64,000 nt of DNA, from NCBI GenBank assembly GCA_019418225.1, contig DYCF01000012.1, positions 1 to 64,000 on the forward strand. The letters run 5' to 3'. The translations under genes and the position numbers were made by a program. The DNA comes from Clostridiales bacterium (GTDB lineage Bacteria > Bacillota > Clostridia > Lachnospirales > Cellulosilyticaceae). The stretch's first letter is position 1; each line of letters starts with the position of its first letter. Under the pieces are notes generated by a model. That model was not told where the DNA came from. It did no database searches and saw only the letters and a program-made list of their open reading frames with translations. Positions 43,050 to 52,283 of this stretch are shown here, in pieces.

Positions 43050-43139
43050 ATATAACCTATTTGATTAATACTGTTATTTTACTAATAACGCTTTTCATTT
43101 ATCGCCACATTATGTAATTTATTACCTATATATGTTTCT

Positions 43140-43796
43140 TTATTCTACCTCATAACCGGAAGTTAGCTCCGTTAGCTGATCTATAAATGCCTGACTATCT
43201 ACCGGAAGCCACATGCCATCTTGTTTAGTGAACTCTATCACTATTGATTTCTCCTCTGTACTTATCTCTGCAGACTCATAGGCTGCAATAATCTCTTCTA
43301 TGTAAATATTGATATATCGCTGCATAAAAGCATCCTCATCCTCAAATTCTTCTTCTGACACTCTTTCTTCCAATGTATTACCGGCAGCTTCATAAATAGC
43401 CTGTTCATCAAAGTAAGTCGTCTTTAATTCTACCTGTGCCTTATCTTTTTCCTTGGAAATGATTTGAGTCTGTGCTGTTAATTTTTTCTCTAATTCCCTT
43501 CTTGCATTAATAGTGTTTTCTATTTCATTTACACCAATTGCTATCTTATAATCACATGCTATTCCCCATAAACTCTCTTGTAATTCCTTCTCAAAGCCTT
43601 CAATACCACTATCTATCAATTTTGTTGCTTCTTCTTGTGTCAGTCCTAATTTATCTATATCTGTCATGTCCTCCTGTATATAAAACTGATACAAAATCTG
43701 TGCCATCTCATCTGGTTCTACTGGTTTATCGCAAGCTACAAGTAACATACAGCAAGTAAATATTAATATAAGTATTACTCTATTCAGTGTTTTCAT
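43140..43796 (-). CDS. DUF5105-like lipoprotein
   Basis: A 218-residue lipoprotein. The signal peptide ends in a LLVAC lipobox, so the mature protein starts at a lipidated Cys. The following 190 residues are highly charged and helical, with EPDEMAQILYQFYIQ early and an acidic segment ERVSEEEFEDEDAF later. The pattern fits DUF5105-type lipoproteins. I start at the ATG at 43796 behind GGGGGA; the upstream ATG overlaps that site. Monocistronic. Ligand or partner is unknown. Confidence 0.7.
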   Translation of the reverse strand: MKTLNRVILILIFTCCMLLVACDKPVEPDEMAQILYQFYIQEDMTDIDKLGLTQEEATKLIDSGIEGFEKELQESLWGIACDYKIAIGVNEIENTINARRELEKKLTAQTQIISKEKDKAQVELKTTYFDEQAIYEAAGNTLEERVSEEEFEDEDAFMQRYINIYIEEIIAAYESAEISTEEKSIVIEFTKQDGMWLPVDSQAFIDQLTELTSGYEVE

Positions 43797-43943
43797 ATAT
43801 TCCCCCATTATTTTTCAGAATTATTTTTAAATTTATGCTATCATATAGCTTATTTTTAGTCAACGACATGTAAAATTCTAATTTACCTCTCATCTGAATA
43901 TATTTACATTAGAGTTTACTTAAATATATTTCTGAGGTGTCTC

Positions 43944-44933
43944 ATGAATATGGATTTCAAAAATCTAGTTTTCTCCGGTGGTGGTGTTCTAGGAATAGCC
44001 TATTTAGGACTATTAGATTCCTTATATCAGCGTAATCTCATGGATGGCATCAAACGCGTAGCTGGTACCTCCGCCGGAGCTATTACAGCCTGTTTAACTA
44101 GCTTCAATCTTCCCTTTCCAGAACTAAAGGCCATGGTAAATTCATTAGATTATACAAACATTCCCGCTAAAGATAGTGCTGCTATGCCTAGGCTTTCCTC
44201 TCCTTTCTTAAAGGCTGAATTTGAACGCCTTTTCGATAACTTCGATTGTGTTTATCGTCTTATTAAACAATTTGGTTGGTACTCCTCTAACTACTTCTAC
44301 AATTGGATTAAATCTCAGATTGCAACACAATTTGATGCCACGCAAAAATCTCCACCTTATACCTTTGCTGACTTTCAAGACCCATATCTTCATAAAGATC
44401 GCCGTCCCTTCAAAGATTTATATATGATTGGTACTGATGTAACAAATGGCACCTCTTCTGTCTTTTCTTATGATAGCACCCCTAATATGGAAGTTGCAGA
44501 GGCTGTCCGCATTTCCATGTCTATTCCACTCTTCTTTGAGGCTGTCAGAACCAATGGCGAAGCCGCCTCACCTAGAACTTCTCCTCGTATTTATTCAGAT
44601 GGCGGACTACTTTATACTTACCCCATTAATCTTTTTGATAAAGAGGATGCGCTCACTCATACTCTAGGAAGCTTAATTCAAAGTGAGCGTCCACCCACGC
44701 CTATTAATAATATTGTAGATTTTATTGCCAGTATTATTTCCTGTGCGACTTCCATTCAATATAATATCTATAAATCCAATCCAGACCACCTTGCCCGTAC
44801 CATTGAAATTAATACAGGTGAAGTTTCTACCATGGACTTTAATATTAAAACAGACGACGATACCTACAACTACCTCTACAATCAAGGTTACACTGCTGCC
44901 GAAAACTTCTTCAATAATTACCTACAACAATAA
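43944..44933 (+). CDS. Patatin-like phospholipase
   Basis: A 329-residue patatin-family acyl hydrolase. The oxyanion motif SGGGVLGIAYLG is near 10, the nucleophile Ser in GTSAGA near 42, and the catalytic Asp in DGG of YSDGGLLYTYP near 222. Together these give the Ser-Asp dyad. No signal peptide, so it probably acts on membrane lipids from the cytoplasm or in lysed cells. GAGGTG precedes the ATG. It is monocistronic and ends beside a hairpin and terminator. Confidence 0.9.
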   Translation: MNMDFKNLVFSGGGVLGIAYLGLLDSLYQRNLMDGIKRVAGTSAGAITACLTSFNLPFPELKAMVNSLDYTNIPAKDSAAMPRLSSPFLKAEFERLFDNFDCVYRLIKQFGWYSSNYFYNWIKSQIATQFDATQKSPPYTFADFQDPYLHKDRRPFKDLYMIGTDVTNGTSSVFSYDSTPNMEVAEAVRISMSIPLFFEAVRTNGEAASPRTSPRIYSDGGLLYTYPINLFDKEDALTHTLGSLIQSERPPTPINNIVDFIASIISCATSIQYNIYKSNPDHLARTIEINTGEVSTMDFNIKTDDDTYNYLYNQGYTAAENFFNNYLQQ

Positions 44934-44939
44934 TTCATC

Positions 44940-44970
44940 CTAAAGAAGGTGGCTCACGCCACATTCTTTA
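44940..44970 (+). other. Hairpin after the patatin gene
   Basis: CTAAAGAA.GTGGC pairs with GCCAC.TTCTTTAG around a TCAC loop (44940-44970), with no T run. It precedes palindrome copy 3. Confidence 0.5.
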
Positions 44971-45005
44971 GAGTAGCAAAGTTAAAAATCGAACTTCCTA
45001 CTCTA
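44970..45005. repeat. ~35-bp dispersed palindrome, copy 3
   Basis: AGAGTAGCAAAGTT...AACTTCCTACTCT, the same pattern as at 1331 and 12083. Confidence 0.65.
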
Positions 45006-45039
45006 AAAAAGCGGCGGCACTCAGTGCCACCGCTTTTTA
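45004..45039. terminator. Bidirectional terminator between patatin gene and the 45037 gene
   Basis: GCGGTGGCAC-type stem GCGGCGGCAC/GTGCCACCGC with a TCA loop, A6 on the left and T5 on the right. Confidence 0.9.
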
Positions 45040-45339
45040 TCTTAATGTATTTCTTAACTTATCAAAGAATGAACTTTCAAAGATAATGCTATTTAAACTA
45101 TATAATGTTCCTAATAAAAATCCTTGTGGTAAATCACCTAATCCTACAAATGTTGCTACAAAGATAAGAATCATTCCCACGCCTAAAAAGATACCGTATT
45201 CCCATACTTTTTTATTCTTCATATCACGTGTTTTCTTCTGTAGCGACTCGAACCAAGTCACACCATTTCGCTGTAACCCTTCACCTAAGAAAGCAAAAGA
45301 AACACCACCAATTACCATGCCTATTAATAAACTAAGCAC
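45037..45339 (-). CDS. Small membrane protein
   Basis: A 100-residue protein with two or three membrane segments: residues 1-20 (LSLLIGMVIGGVSFAFLG), 48-67, and a weaker 70-88. A basic loop with QKKTRDMKNKK lies between them. The start is GTG (45337-45339) behind GAGGCGAG. It is upstream of a bidirectional terminator and convergent with the patatin gene. Unknown function. Confidence 0.55.
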   Translation of the reverse strand: MLSLLIGMVIGGVSFAFLGEGLQRNGVTWFESLQKKTRDMKNKKVWEYGIFLGVGMILIFVATFVGLGDLPQGFLLGTLYSLNSIIFESSFFDKLRNTLR

Positions 45340-45400
45340 CTCGCCTCACCTATCTCTCTACTGTAATTTTTCTAGCCTTTTACAAATTAGTTTTATGTAT

Positions 45401-45433
45401 TTAATAAAAGGCGTAGCTTACCCTACGCCTTTC
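45401..45433 (-). terminator. Terminator of proS
   Basis: AAAGGCGTAG pairs with CTACGCCTTT, followed by TTATTAAAT on the minus strand. Confidence 0.75.
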
Positions 45434-45459
45434 ATTTATTTTATATAACTCACTTATTA

Positions 45460-47169
45460 TTATTTAGAAAGCTCTGCAACAATTGCTGCTACTTCCGCTT
45501 CTACATCTTCAAGGTTAACAAGTTTTTTGATGCTCTTATCACGAGTTACGATTTCTACTTTACCTTCTTTAAGGTTCTTCTCACCAACTACAACCCTTAC
45601 TGGAATACCAAGTAAATCTGCATCAGCGAATTGTACGCCAGCCCCCACGTTTCTATCGTCCATGATGACTTCAAATTTGCCGTTAAGTTTGTTGTAGATA
45701 TCAAATCCTACTGAATCCATATCTGTTTTTTTGCTCTTAAGTACGCAAATGTGTACTTGCCATGGTGCTACTGACATTGGCCAGATTGGACCCCATTCAT
45801 CATGACGCGCTTCAATAATACATGCAAGAAGTCTACCTACACCAATACCATAGCATCCCATAATAGGTGTTTTAGCTTTACCATCACTATCGATGTATGT
45901 CATTCCCATACTTTCTGAGTATCTTGTACCAAGTTGGAAGATGTTACCTACTTCAACCCCACGTTTAAATTGAAGTTTACCATGACAACATGGACATTCT
46001 TGACCTTCAAGTACCTCAGCTACATCGAAGTACTCTGCATCTTTGATATCTCTAGACATACTAATACCTTTGATGTGGTAGTCTACTTTATTGCCACCTA
46101 CTACAAGGTTTTTCTCATTTCTAAGTGATTCATCGAAGATAACTTTTGCACCTTGTGCATCTAAGTTATATGGTCCCATGAATCCGAAGCAAAGGTTAGG
46201 GGTCTCTTCATATCTTTCAAATGGTGTCACTTCAGCTTTAACTACTTTTTGAAGTTTAGCTTCATTTACTTGAAGGTCTCCTCTGATGAATACAATAAGA
46301 GGTTCTTTGTGTCCTTCCATTTCAAACACACATGCTTTTAATGTTTGATCTGGTGTTACACCTACGAATTTAGCTACATCTTCGATTGTTTTGCAATCTG
46401 GTGTATGCACTTCTTCAATTTCACCTTCTACAGTTGTTGCTACTGGTAATTTACCTGTTGCAACTTCCATGTTTGATTGATAGTCACAGCTATCACAGAT
46501 GATGATTGTATCTTCACCAATATCTGTAAGAAGCATGAATTCGTGAGCCACTTTACCACCCATCATACCTGTATCAGATTTTACGCAAACAACTTCTGGC
46601 ACACCAGCTCTAGCAAAGATTCTGTTGTATGCTTCTAAACATTGATCATAGTATTGTTCTAAGTCTTCTTGAGATGTGTGGAATGAATAAGCATCTTTCA
46701 TTGTGAACTCACGTACACGGATAAGACCACCTCTAGCTCTTGGTTCATCTCTAAATTTAGTTTGGATTTGGTAAATCATGAATGGATAGTCATTGTATGA
46801 TTTAGCTTCTGTTCTTGCTAAATGTACAGCAGCTTCTTCATGTGTCATCCCAAGAACCATATCTTTACCAGCGCGGTCTTTGAAACGTACAAGTTCGCTA
46901 CCTACAGCATCAAAACGTCCAGATTCTTTCCAAAGATCTCCTGGAAGTGCTACTGGGAAGAGAACTTCTTGCCCATCAATTGCATCCATTTCTTGACGGA
47001 TGATGTTTTCAATTTTTGCTGTAATTCTTTTTGCTGGTGGTAATAAAGAGTAAATACCATTAGTTACTTGTCTTACATATCCACCTCTTAATAAATAAAT
47101 ATGGCTAATACTAGTTGCTTCGCCTGGTTTTTCCTTAAATCTCTCGCCTAAAAGCTTGCTCATTAACAT
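45460..47169 (-). CDS. proS: Prolyl-tRNA synthetase
   Basis: Class II synthetase that attaches proline to tRNA(Pro). Motif 1 region SISHIYLLRGGYVRQVTNGIYSLLPP, motif 2 FRDEPRARGGLIRVREFTMKDAYSFH near 140, motif 3 CYGIGVGRLLACIIEARHD near 435. The insert domain between motifs 2 and 3 (about 225-400) is that of the bacterial, long ProRS. I start at the ATG at 47169, 12 bases after AAAGG. The ATG four codons earlier lies on that site, so 573 residues is also possible. A T-box leader precedes it. Confidence 0.94.
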   Translation of the reverse strand: MLMSKLLGERFKEKPGEATSISHIYLLRGGYVRQVTNGIYSLLPPAKRITAKIENIIRQEMDAIDGQEVLFPVALPGDLWKESGRFDAVGSELVRFKDRAGKDMVLGMTHEEAAVHLARTEAKSYNDYPFMIYQIQTKFRDEPRARGGLIRVREFTMKDAYSFHTSQEDLEQYYDQCLEAYNRIFARAGVPEVVCVKSDTGMMGGKVAHEFMLLTDIGEDTIIICDSCDYQSNMEVATGKLPVATTVEGEIEEVHTPDCKTIEDVAKFVGVTPDQTLKACVFEMEGHKEPLIVFIRGDLQVNEAKLQKVVKAEVTPFERYEETPNLCFGFMGPYNLDAQGAKVIFDESLRNEKNLVVGGNKVDYHIKGISMSRDIKDAEYFDVAEVLEGQECPCCHGKLQFKRGVEVGNIFQLGTRYSESMGMTYIDSDGKAKTPIMGCYGIGVGRLLACIIEARHDEWGPIWPMSVAPWQVHICVLKSKKTDMDSVGFDIYNKLNGKFEVIMDDRNVGAGVQFADADLLGIPVRVVVGEKNLKEGKVEIVTRDKSIKKLVNLEDVEAEVAAIVAELSK

Positions 47170-47247
47170 AATTTGGCTCATCCTTTTCTTTAGTATATTT
47201 TATTTTAAACTTATAATAAAAAACTTAATCAATTTTTCTACTGAATC

Positions 47248-47284
47248 TAAAAAAGCCCCCATGCAAATAAATTGCATAGGGGCC
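47248..47284 (-). terminator. T-box terminator
   Basis: GCCCC.ATGCAA pairs with TTGCAT.GGGGC, followed by TTTTTT on the minus strand. It overlaps the antiterminator sequence. Confidence 0.9.
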
Positions 47285-47625
47285 ATATTTCATCGGCGGT
47301 ACCACCCTAATTAATACAGCTACCTTAAGTTCCTTCAACGTTTGCTAGTCCCACTATATGTCAAAGCTTTCACGTTCATATAAGGCCACTTATTAGACAT
47401 ATATCTTATAAACGCCTACTCTTAAACTTAAGTTATTGTACTATCTCGGATCTCTTATAACGGTGAGATACCGCTACGCTTATGAATTCACGTAGTGCTT
47501 AGAGCTTGGACAATATGAAATGCTTCTAGAAATCTTTCACCCGGTGGATTTCCTCTCTTTCAAAAGCATGTGCTTCACATTGATTTCTCATCATCGCCAT
47601 TTTAATCAGTATTAAAATTTGTACT
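47250..47625 (-). promoter_or_regulatory. T-box leader controlling proS
   Basis: The 14-base T-box core AGGGTGGTACCGCC is present at about 47293-47306 on the minus strand, in the antiterminator. Upstream are a stem I region with AAAGAGAGGAAATCC and a candidate specifier loop. The best specifier I see is CCA, in TTGTCCAAGC: a proline codon, which fits proS. Uncharged tRNA(Pro) would then allow read-through. Leader limits are approximate. Confidence 0.93.
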
Positions 47626-47680
47626 CAAAATCTTTATTTAATCTTTTAGAAAATATTATCTAATAATATTCCTATTATTA

Positions 47681-47709
47681 AGCATAGTCAAATCCCATAT
47701 CCTTGTCAA
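47681..47709 (-). promoter_or_regulatory. Promoter of the proS T-box transcript
   Basis: TTGACA, 17-bp spacer, TATGCT on the minus strand. A second overlapping pair, TTGACT, 17-bp spacer, TATTAT, ends at 47663. Either could be used. Confidence 0.65.
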
Positions 47710-47867
47710 GTAGGCAACTTATTTTATAATTTCATTTGACTATTTTAACGCTAAGACCTATACTAATTCTAGATTTTCTATTTAATTATGTATTCTAATT
47801 TAAATTCAGCAAATTTCATTTCAATTTGTTGAACGTATTTTAAGATATATATTTAATTAAATCTAAC

Positions 47868-47972
47868 CGAATAGCTAGGGGAGCTTTTAAGCTGAGAGTG
47901 CATGCGGTGCAGACCCTTAATACTTGCTTACAGATAATGCTGCTGCAAGAAAGCGAATGTATATAATTATTA
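47868..47972 (+). promoter_or_regulatory. TPP (THI-box) riboswitch upstream of thiT
   Basis: Blocks in order on the plus strand: TAGGGGAGC, GCTGAGAG, GACCCTT, ACTTGC...AGATAATGCTGCTGCAAGAAAG. These are the THI-box sequences. A terminator follows at 47999. In this class, TPP binding stops expression. Confidence 0.94.
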
Positions 47973-47998
47973 TAGAAGGTGTTTTTCACTTTCTTTTA

Positions 47999-48027
47999 AG
48001 CTACACATTCGTGTAGCTTTTTTTATA
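47999..48027 (+). terminator. TPP riboswitch terminator
   Basis: AGCTACAC/GTGTAGCT with an ATTC loop, then TTTTTTT. Confidence 0.92.
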
Positions 48028-48071
48028 CTTTTAGCTTCCTAGCCAAATTTAAATTTATGGAGGTTTAAAAA

Positions 48072-48755
48072 ATGAATAGTCTTTCTGACATTCTTGCTAA
48101 ACTTGGTAAAATTTCGCCCTTAGTTTGGCTCATTATTGCTATTATTTTAGTAGGTTCAGTTGTAGGTCTTATCATCCTGAAATCTAGATCAAACCATGTC
48201 TCTACTTCTTCAACACTTCGTACAAAGCAACTTGTTTATGGTGGTATGTGCATCGCACTTTCTTTCGTGCTTTCTTACATACGCCTTTATGAAATGCCTT
48301 ATGGTGGCTCAATTACACTTGCTAGTATGTTTCCAATCATCTTATATTCTATGATTTTTGGACCTGTAGCTGGTATCATCGCAGGTATTGCTTATGGCTT
48401 CTTACAACTTATTCAAGGTGCATGGGTACTAAACTGGGCACAGCTTTTATTTGATTATCCACTTGCATATGCATGCTTAGGTCTTGCTGGTATTGCACCT
48501 AAAGCCATCAAAAACATTCAAGCACGTATCTGCATTGGTATTCCTATTGCCATCTTAGGCCGTGGTTTTATGCACTTCATATCAGGCATAGTCTTCTTTG
48601 CCGATTCTGCACCAGAAGGTATGAATCCGATTTATTACTCTTTCATTTATAATGCTTCTTACCTCGTACCAGAAGCAATTATTACACTTATTTTAGCACT
48701 TATCCTTGTTTCAACACCTATCTATAAAACAATGAGAAAAGCTGCTATAAACTAA
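48072..48755 (+). CDS. thiT: Thiamine transporter substrate-binding component ThiT
   Basis: ECF-type S component (ThiT/YuaJ family), 227 residues. LVYGGMCIALSFVLSYIRLYEMPYGGSITLASMFPI near 57 is a family hallmark, with W residues at WVLNWAQ near 118. There are about six membrane segments plus an extra N-terminal one (16-37), so it is longer than most members by about 40 residues. It imports thiamine with the shared ECF module. The TPP riboswitch just upstream confirms the substrate. GGAGG precedes the ATG. Confidence 0.94.
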   Translation: MNSLSDILAKLGKISPLVWLIIAIILVGSVVGLIILKSRSNHVSTSSTLRTKQLVYGGMCIALSFVLSYIRLYEMPYGGSITLASMFPIILYSMIFGPVAGIIAGIAYGFLQLIQGAWVLNWAQLLFDYPLAYACLGLAGIAPKAIKNIQARICIGIPIAILGRGFMHFISGIVFFADSAPEGMNPIYYSFIYNASYLVPEAIITLILALILVSTPIYKTMRKAAIN

Positions 48756-48759
48756 AAAA

Positions 48760-48802
48760 TAGGGTATTAGAAAACTACTTAATCAGTTTTCTAATACCCT
48801 AT
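48760..48802. terminator. Bidirectional terminator after thiT
   Basis: GGGTATTAGAAAAC pairs with GTTTTCTAATACCC in an almost perfect stem, followed by TATTTAATT. Confidence 0.75.
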
Positions 48803-48909
48803 TTAATTGTTATAAGACATTAAGCCCTTCTGCCAATTTCATCTGTTATTAATGACTTTGCAAAATACATTGCTTCATATATCTTACCTCAAGTCTTAGT
48901 TTAAGTTCT

Positions 48910-49209
48910 TTATTTATGACCTATATGAAAATGTGCATTGCTGTGCATAGCTACAATAATAATAATCCCTAAGAACATTAATGCTAAAAATCCCCAACCT
49001 AAGTTGTTTTTCATTTCACCCATCGTTAATGAAATATTTCCTAACATCATCTCATCAACTTGAACATTCATACCCATGCTAGCTGCTGAGTCTCTAAGCA
49101 AATACTTAATAAGCTCTGTCACCCCTAATGAAAAAGCTGCAATAACCCCATTCACCACAGTAAATAACACAACAATACTCTGTATAATCTCCCTTTTCAT
49201 ATTCTTCAC
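48910..49209 (-). CDS. Small two-pass membrane protein
   Basis: A 99-residue protein with a membrane segment at residues 12-36, a polar region rich in Met (SMGMNVQVDEMMLG), and another membrane segment at 71-87. A C-terminal His-rich tail ends HFHIGHK. It is adjacent to the IclR gene, 30 bp apart, same strand, so may share its transcript. No family recognised. Confidence 0.5.
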   Translation of the reverse strand: MKNMKREIIQSIVVLFTVVNGVIAAFSLGVTELIKYLLRDSAASMGMNVQVDEMMLGNISLTMGEMKNNLGWGFLALMFLGIIIIVAMHSNAHFHIGHK

Positions 49210-49239
49210 CTATCCCCATTTTAATTTTTTCTTCTTGAT

Positions 49240-49998
49240 TTAAGCTCTATATCCCAATCTTCTAGATATTTCTAGTGCAGTTTCTTTAACAGCCTCAATT
49301 CCTTTTTGCTCAGGGTCACTCATAAGTAAGCTTTCTCTTCCCCCAGCACTAATTGCTGCTATAATCTGTCCTCTATAATCATAAACTGGTGCTGCTACAC
49401 AGTAGATACCTTCCTCATGCTCTTCATTATCAACTGCATATCCTGTTAATCTAGCCTTTTTAATCTCTTCAAGTACTGCCTCAGGAGAAGTTAATGTTTT
49501 ACTTGTAAACTGTATAAACTCTACATTTGAAAACATACGTAAAATCTCATCATCTGATTCTTGTAAAAGTAATGCTTTACCTACACCAGATGAATAGAGC
49601 GGTATTCTTTTTCCGATTTGAGAATACATTCTAAGGCTACTTAAGCTTTCTACTTTATCAATAAAGACAGCCTCTTCACCTTCTAAAATCGCCATTTGCA
49701 CAGGTACGCCAAGTTTACTTACAAGCTTCCTTAAATATGGTGTTGCCTCCGTTTTTAGTTCTACATTGTTAAGTTTCATACTACTTAATTCTACAACCTT
49801 AATGCCTACCGTATAGCCATTTCCAGTACGTTCAATGAAACCTCTATTTTCTAAAGTGGCTAATAATCTATGTACTGTCACTTTATTAAGTTCCAAACGT
49901 TCTTCTAATTCCTTAGCCACAACGCCCTCTGGATGTTCTGCAACAATTTCTAATAACTGTAAGGCCCTATCTACTGTCTGTAATATCGCTTTAGCCAT
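49240..49998 (-). CDS. IclR-family transcription regulator
   Basis: A 252-residue IclR regulator. N-terminal winged HTH (ALQLLEIVAEHPEGVVAKELEERLELNKVTVHRLLATLENRGF) and a C-terminal effector domain with SSGVGKALLLQ near 112 and NEEHEEGIYCVAAPVYDYRG near 195. Family members such as KdgR control pectin and uronate catabolism. The next gene upstream is kduD, on the same strand with a terminator between, so this is likely the regulator of that pathway. Confidence 0.88.
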   Translation of the reverse strand: MAKAILQTVDRALQLLEIVAEHPEGVVAKELEERLELNKVTVHRLLATLENRGFIERTGNGYTVGIKVVELSSMKLNNVELKTEATPYLRKLVSKLGVPVQMAILEGEEAVFIDKVESLSSLRMYSQIGKRIPLYSSGVGKALLLQESDDEILRMFSNVEFIQFTSKTLTSPEAVLEEIKKARLTGYAVDNEEHEEGIYCVAAPVYDYRGQIIAAISAGGRESLLMSDPEQKGIEAVKETALEISRRLGYRA

Positions 49999-50165
49999 TT
50001 ATCTCTAGCCCCTTTACTTCTTAATTTTCTGTCATTTTTACTTATCTAAATATGATTATATATGAAATACCCGCATAAAACAATAAATCTACTACGCACC
50101 TATATTTCCCATCTCATATACTTAAAGTATGCCTTCAACATACCAGTTATATCAACTTCTAAGCA

Positions 50166-50211
50166 AAAAATAAAGGAATCCAAGCCGCCTCGTTAGACAA
50201 CTTAGATTCCC
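50166..50211 (-). terminator. Terminator of kduD
   Basis: GGAATC.AAG pairs with CTT.GATTCC, followed by TTTATTTTTT on the minus strand. Confidence 0.78.
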
Positions 50212-50275
50212 TCTTACTCTTCAAACCCATGAGCTAGAATTCTTCTCGTTTTATTCTTTACGCTTCACTGCTTCT

Positions 50276-51043
50276 CTATCTTGCAAGCCATCCACCATCA
50301 ACTGCTAATGTAAATCCATTTACATAATTAGCTGCATCTGAAGCTAAGAATACTGCTGCACCAGCTAAGTCTTCTGGCGTTCCCCAACGTCCAGCAGGAA
50401 TTCGATCTAAAATACTTACATTACGTTCGCTATCTCCTCTTAAAGCCGCAGTATTATCTGTTGCCATATAGCCTGGTGCAATGCCGTTAATATTGATATT
50501 ATGTACAGCCCATTCATTTGCCATAGCTTTTGTTACACCCATTAAAGCACTTTTACTTGCTGTATAAGATGGTACACGTATACCGCCTTGGAATGAAAGC
50601 ATTGAAGCAATATTAATAATTTTTCCGCCATTTCCTTGTGCTACAAATTGTTTAGCAACTGCTTGTGATAAAAAGAACGCTGTTTTTAAGTTAATATTTA
50701 AAACATCATCCCAATCCTTCTCACTAAAATCAAGTGCATCCTCTCTTCTAATAATCCCCGCATTATTTACTAAGATATCTACTTTACCGAAGTTTTTAAT
50801 TGTTTCTTCAATAATATAAGGAATTGATTCCTGAGACATAAGATTTGCATTTATTCCAATGAATTTTCTTCCTAATGCCTTTACTTTTTCTTCAGTTTCC
50901 CCAAGATTACTTGTTCCTACCCCTACGATATCGGCCCCTGCACTTGCAAGTCCTACAGCTATACCTTGACCTAATCCTCTAGTTGCACCTGTTACGATTG
51001 CTACTTTTCCTACTAATGAAAATTTATCTAAAATATGACTCAT
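50276..51043 (-). CDS. kduD: 2-deoxy-D-gluconate 3-dehydrogenase-type SDR (KduD)
   Basis: A 255-residue short-chain dehydrogenase. NAD site TGATRGLGQGIAVGLA near 19, NNAGI near 92, catalytic Ser in SMLSFQGG near 147 with YTASK (Tyr-x3-Lys) near 160, and the C-terminal RIPAGRWGTPEDL and AVDGGWLAR that mark KduD. It reduces 2,5-diketo-3-deoxygluconate in pectin breakdown. No kduI is beside it. The ATG follows GGAGGCGGC. Confidence 0.88.
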   Translation of the reverse strand: MSHILDKFSLVGKVAIVTGATRGLGQGIAVGLASAGADIVGVGTSNLGETEEKVKALGRKFIGINANLMSQESIPYIIEETIKNFGKVDILVNNAGIIRREDALDFSEKDWDDVLNINLKTAFFLSQAVAKQFVAQGNGGKIINIASMLSFQGGIRVPSYTASKSALMGVTKAMANEWAVHNININGIAPGYMATDNTAALRGDSERNVSILDRIPAGRWGTPEDLAGAAVFLASDAANYVNGFTLAVDGGWLAR

Positions 51044-51215
51044 ACGCCGCCTCCATTATTTCACTATATGTAACGTTATTTCTTATAAAGTAATCATAGT
51101 ATGATTTGAGAAAGACGTCAATAGTTTTTAGACTAATTAAAAATTTAACGATATCCTTTGTGTATCAAGGCATTAGTTAAGTCTATAACTTAACAATCAT
51201 TTTGTATTACTCACG

Positions 51216-51330
51216 TATAGAGAAAGAAACTAAAATCTTGAAATATACATGTACGTAAATTGTCTTCTCTCAATGATTTCACATGACTCAAAATCATGAA
51301 TAACTAAAATTTATAAATGTGAAATCTATA
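51216..51330 (+). repeat. 115-bp dispersed palindromic element, copy E
   Basis: TATAG...GAAATCTATA, 115 bp. It lies in the 370-bp gap between kduD and the 51414 gene; the remaining sequence is AT-rich. Confidence 0.9.
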
Positions 51331-51413
51331 ATATTTTGTATAATAAACAATATAATATATACTACCTATTAATTTAATGCAGAACTTAAATCTGCCTTTA
51401 GAAAGGAGTATCT

Positions 51414-52187
51414 ATGGAACCTCTATATTTTAAAAGAGACCTTAAACAACTTCATTCTTGCTCCACATTGACATTCTGGTACCCTTGCTTTAATCTACTT
51501 CTCTACTATCTACTTGCATCCCTCTTTCTATCATTATTTATTCACTCTAATACTTTGAAAGCTCTATTATTAAAATTCTTTTTATCCCTTATATTTTCTG
51601 CAATTACTACTATCCATATGCAAAGAAAAATCAAACCACTCTTCTATATCTCACCTCAGACAGTCCTAAAACTTTCTAGTACCTCACTTCACTACAAGAA
51701 TGACATTACCAATGATTCTAAATCCCTAGAAATACCCTTTTCTGAGCTTATACAAATTGATTTCTTCACCGACTGCCTTTCTCCCACGCCTTTCTCTATT
51801 TCACTAAAAACCGATTCACAGGTTTTATCTCTTGATTGCTTTGAAAATATGCAACAACTCGTTAACTCTATTATGCAATCCGCTCCTTCCTCTTGCGAAA
51901 TTAATTGGCACAATACCTTCTTCCCTGTCTTACATACTTTCTCTCTTATCATCGTTACATTTTATTTGTTTATACTCAGTTTACTCATAACTTTTGTTAA
52001 TCCTGCTTTTTATCTTCTTATTATCATTGTCCCTCTTAGTTTCGGGCTCTTTTATCTGATTCAAACACTTTTTACACAACATAAGTCTGTCTCTTGGCAT
52101 ATTACAAAACTTACAACAAGCATACTATTTGTTTTTCTAGGCCTATTACCAATCCTAATTAGCCTGGCTGTTAATTCCTATAAATAA
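51414..52187 (+). CDS. Membrane protein with PH-like central domain
   Basis: A 257-residue protein with two N-terminal membrane segments (about 22-45 and 52-68), a soluble middle (75-170) with a PH-like strand pattern (SKSLEIPFSELIQIDFF), then two to three C-terminal membrane segments (172-255). Not assigned to a family. AAAGGAG precedes the ATG. It lies directly upstream of the collagen-like gene, with 87 bp and a promoter between, so they need not be co-transcribed. Confidence 0.6.
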   Translation: MEPLYFKRDLKQLHSCSTLTFWYPCFNLLLYYLLASLFLSLFIHSNTLKALLLKFFLSLIFSAITTIHMQRKIKPLFYISPQTVLKLSSTSLHYKNDITNDSKSLEIPFSELIQIDFFTDCLSPTPFSISLKTDSQVLSLDCFENMQQLVNSIMQSAPSSCEINWHNTFFPVLHTFSLIIVTFYLFILSLLITFVNPAFYLLIIIVPLSFGLFYLIQTLFTQHKSVSWHITKLTTSILFVFLGLLPILISLAVNSYK

Positions 52188-52223
52188 TTTACAGACTAAA
52201 ATTTTATCACTCAGCCTATATAA

Positions 52224-52252
52224 CACCTATTTCCAAATTTTATCATATAATA
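52224..52252 (+). promoter_or_regulatory. Sigma-K-like promoter of the collagen-like gene
   Basis: CACC, 16-bp spacer, CATATAATA. This fits the sigma-K pattern mACm then CATAnnnTA, about 32 bp before the start codon. Expression late in the mother cell is therefore expected. Confidence 0.6.
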
Positions 52253-52283
52253 ATACTGTAAAATTTTAGGAAGGATGTTTATC

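Noticed and set aside
47625..47860. Additional gene between the T-box and THI-box
   Set aside because: No frame of useful length with a ribosome site. Only divergent promoters are visible.
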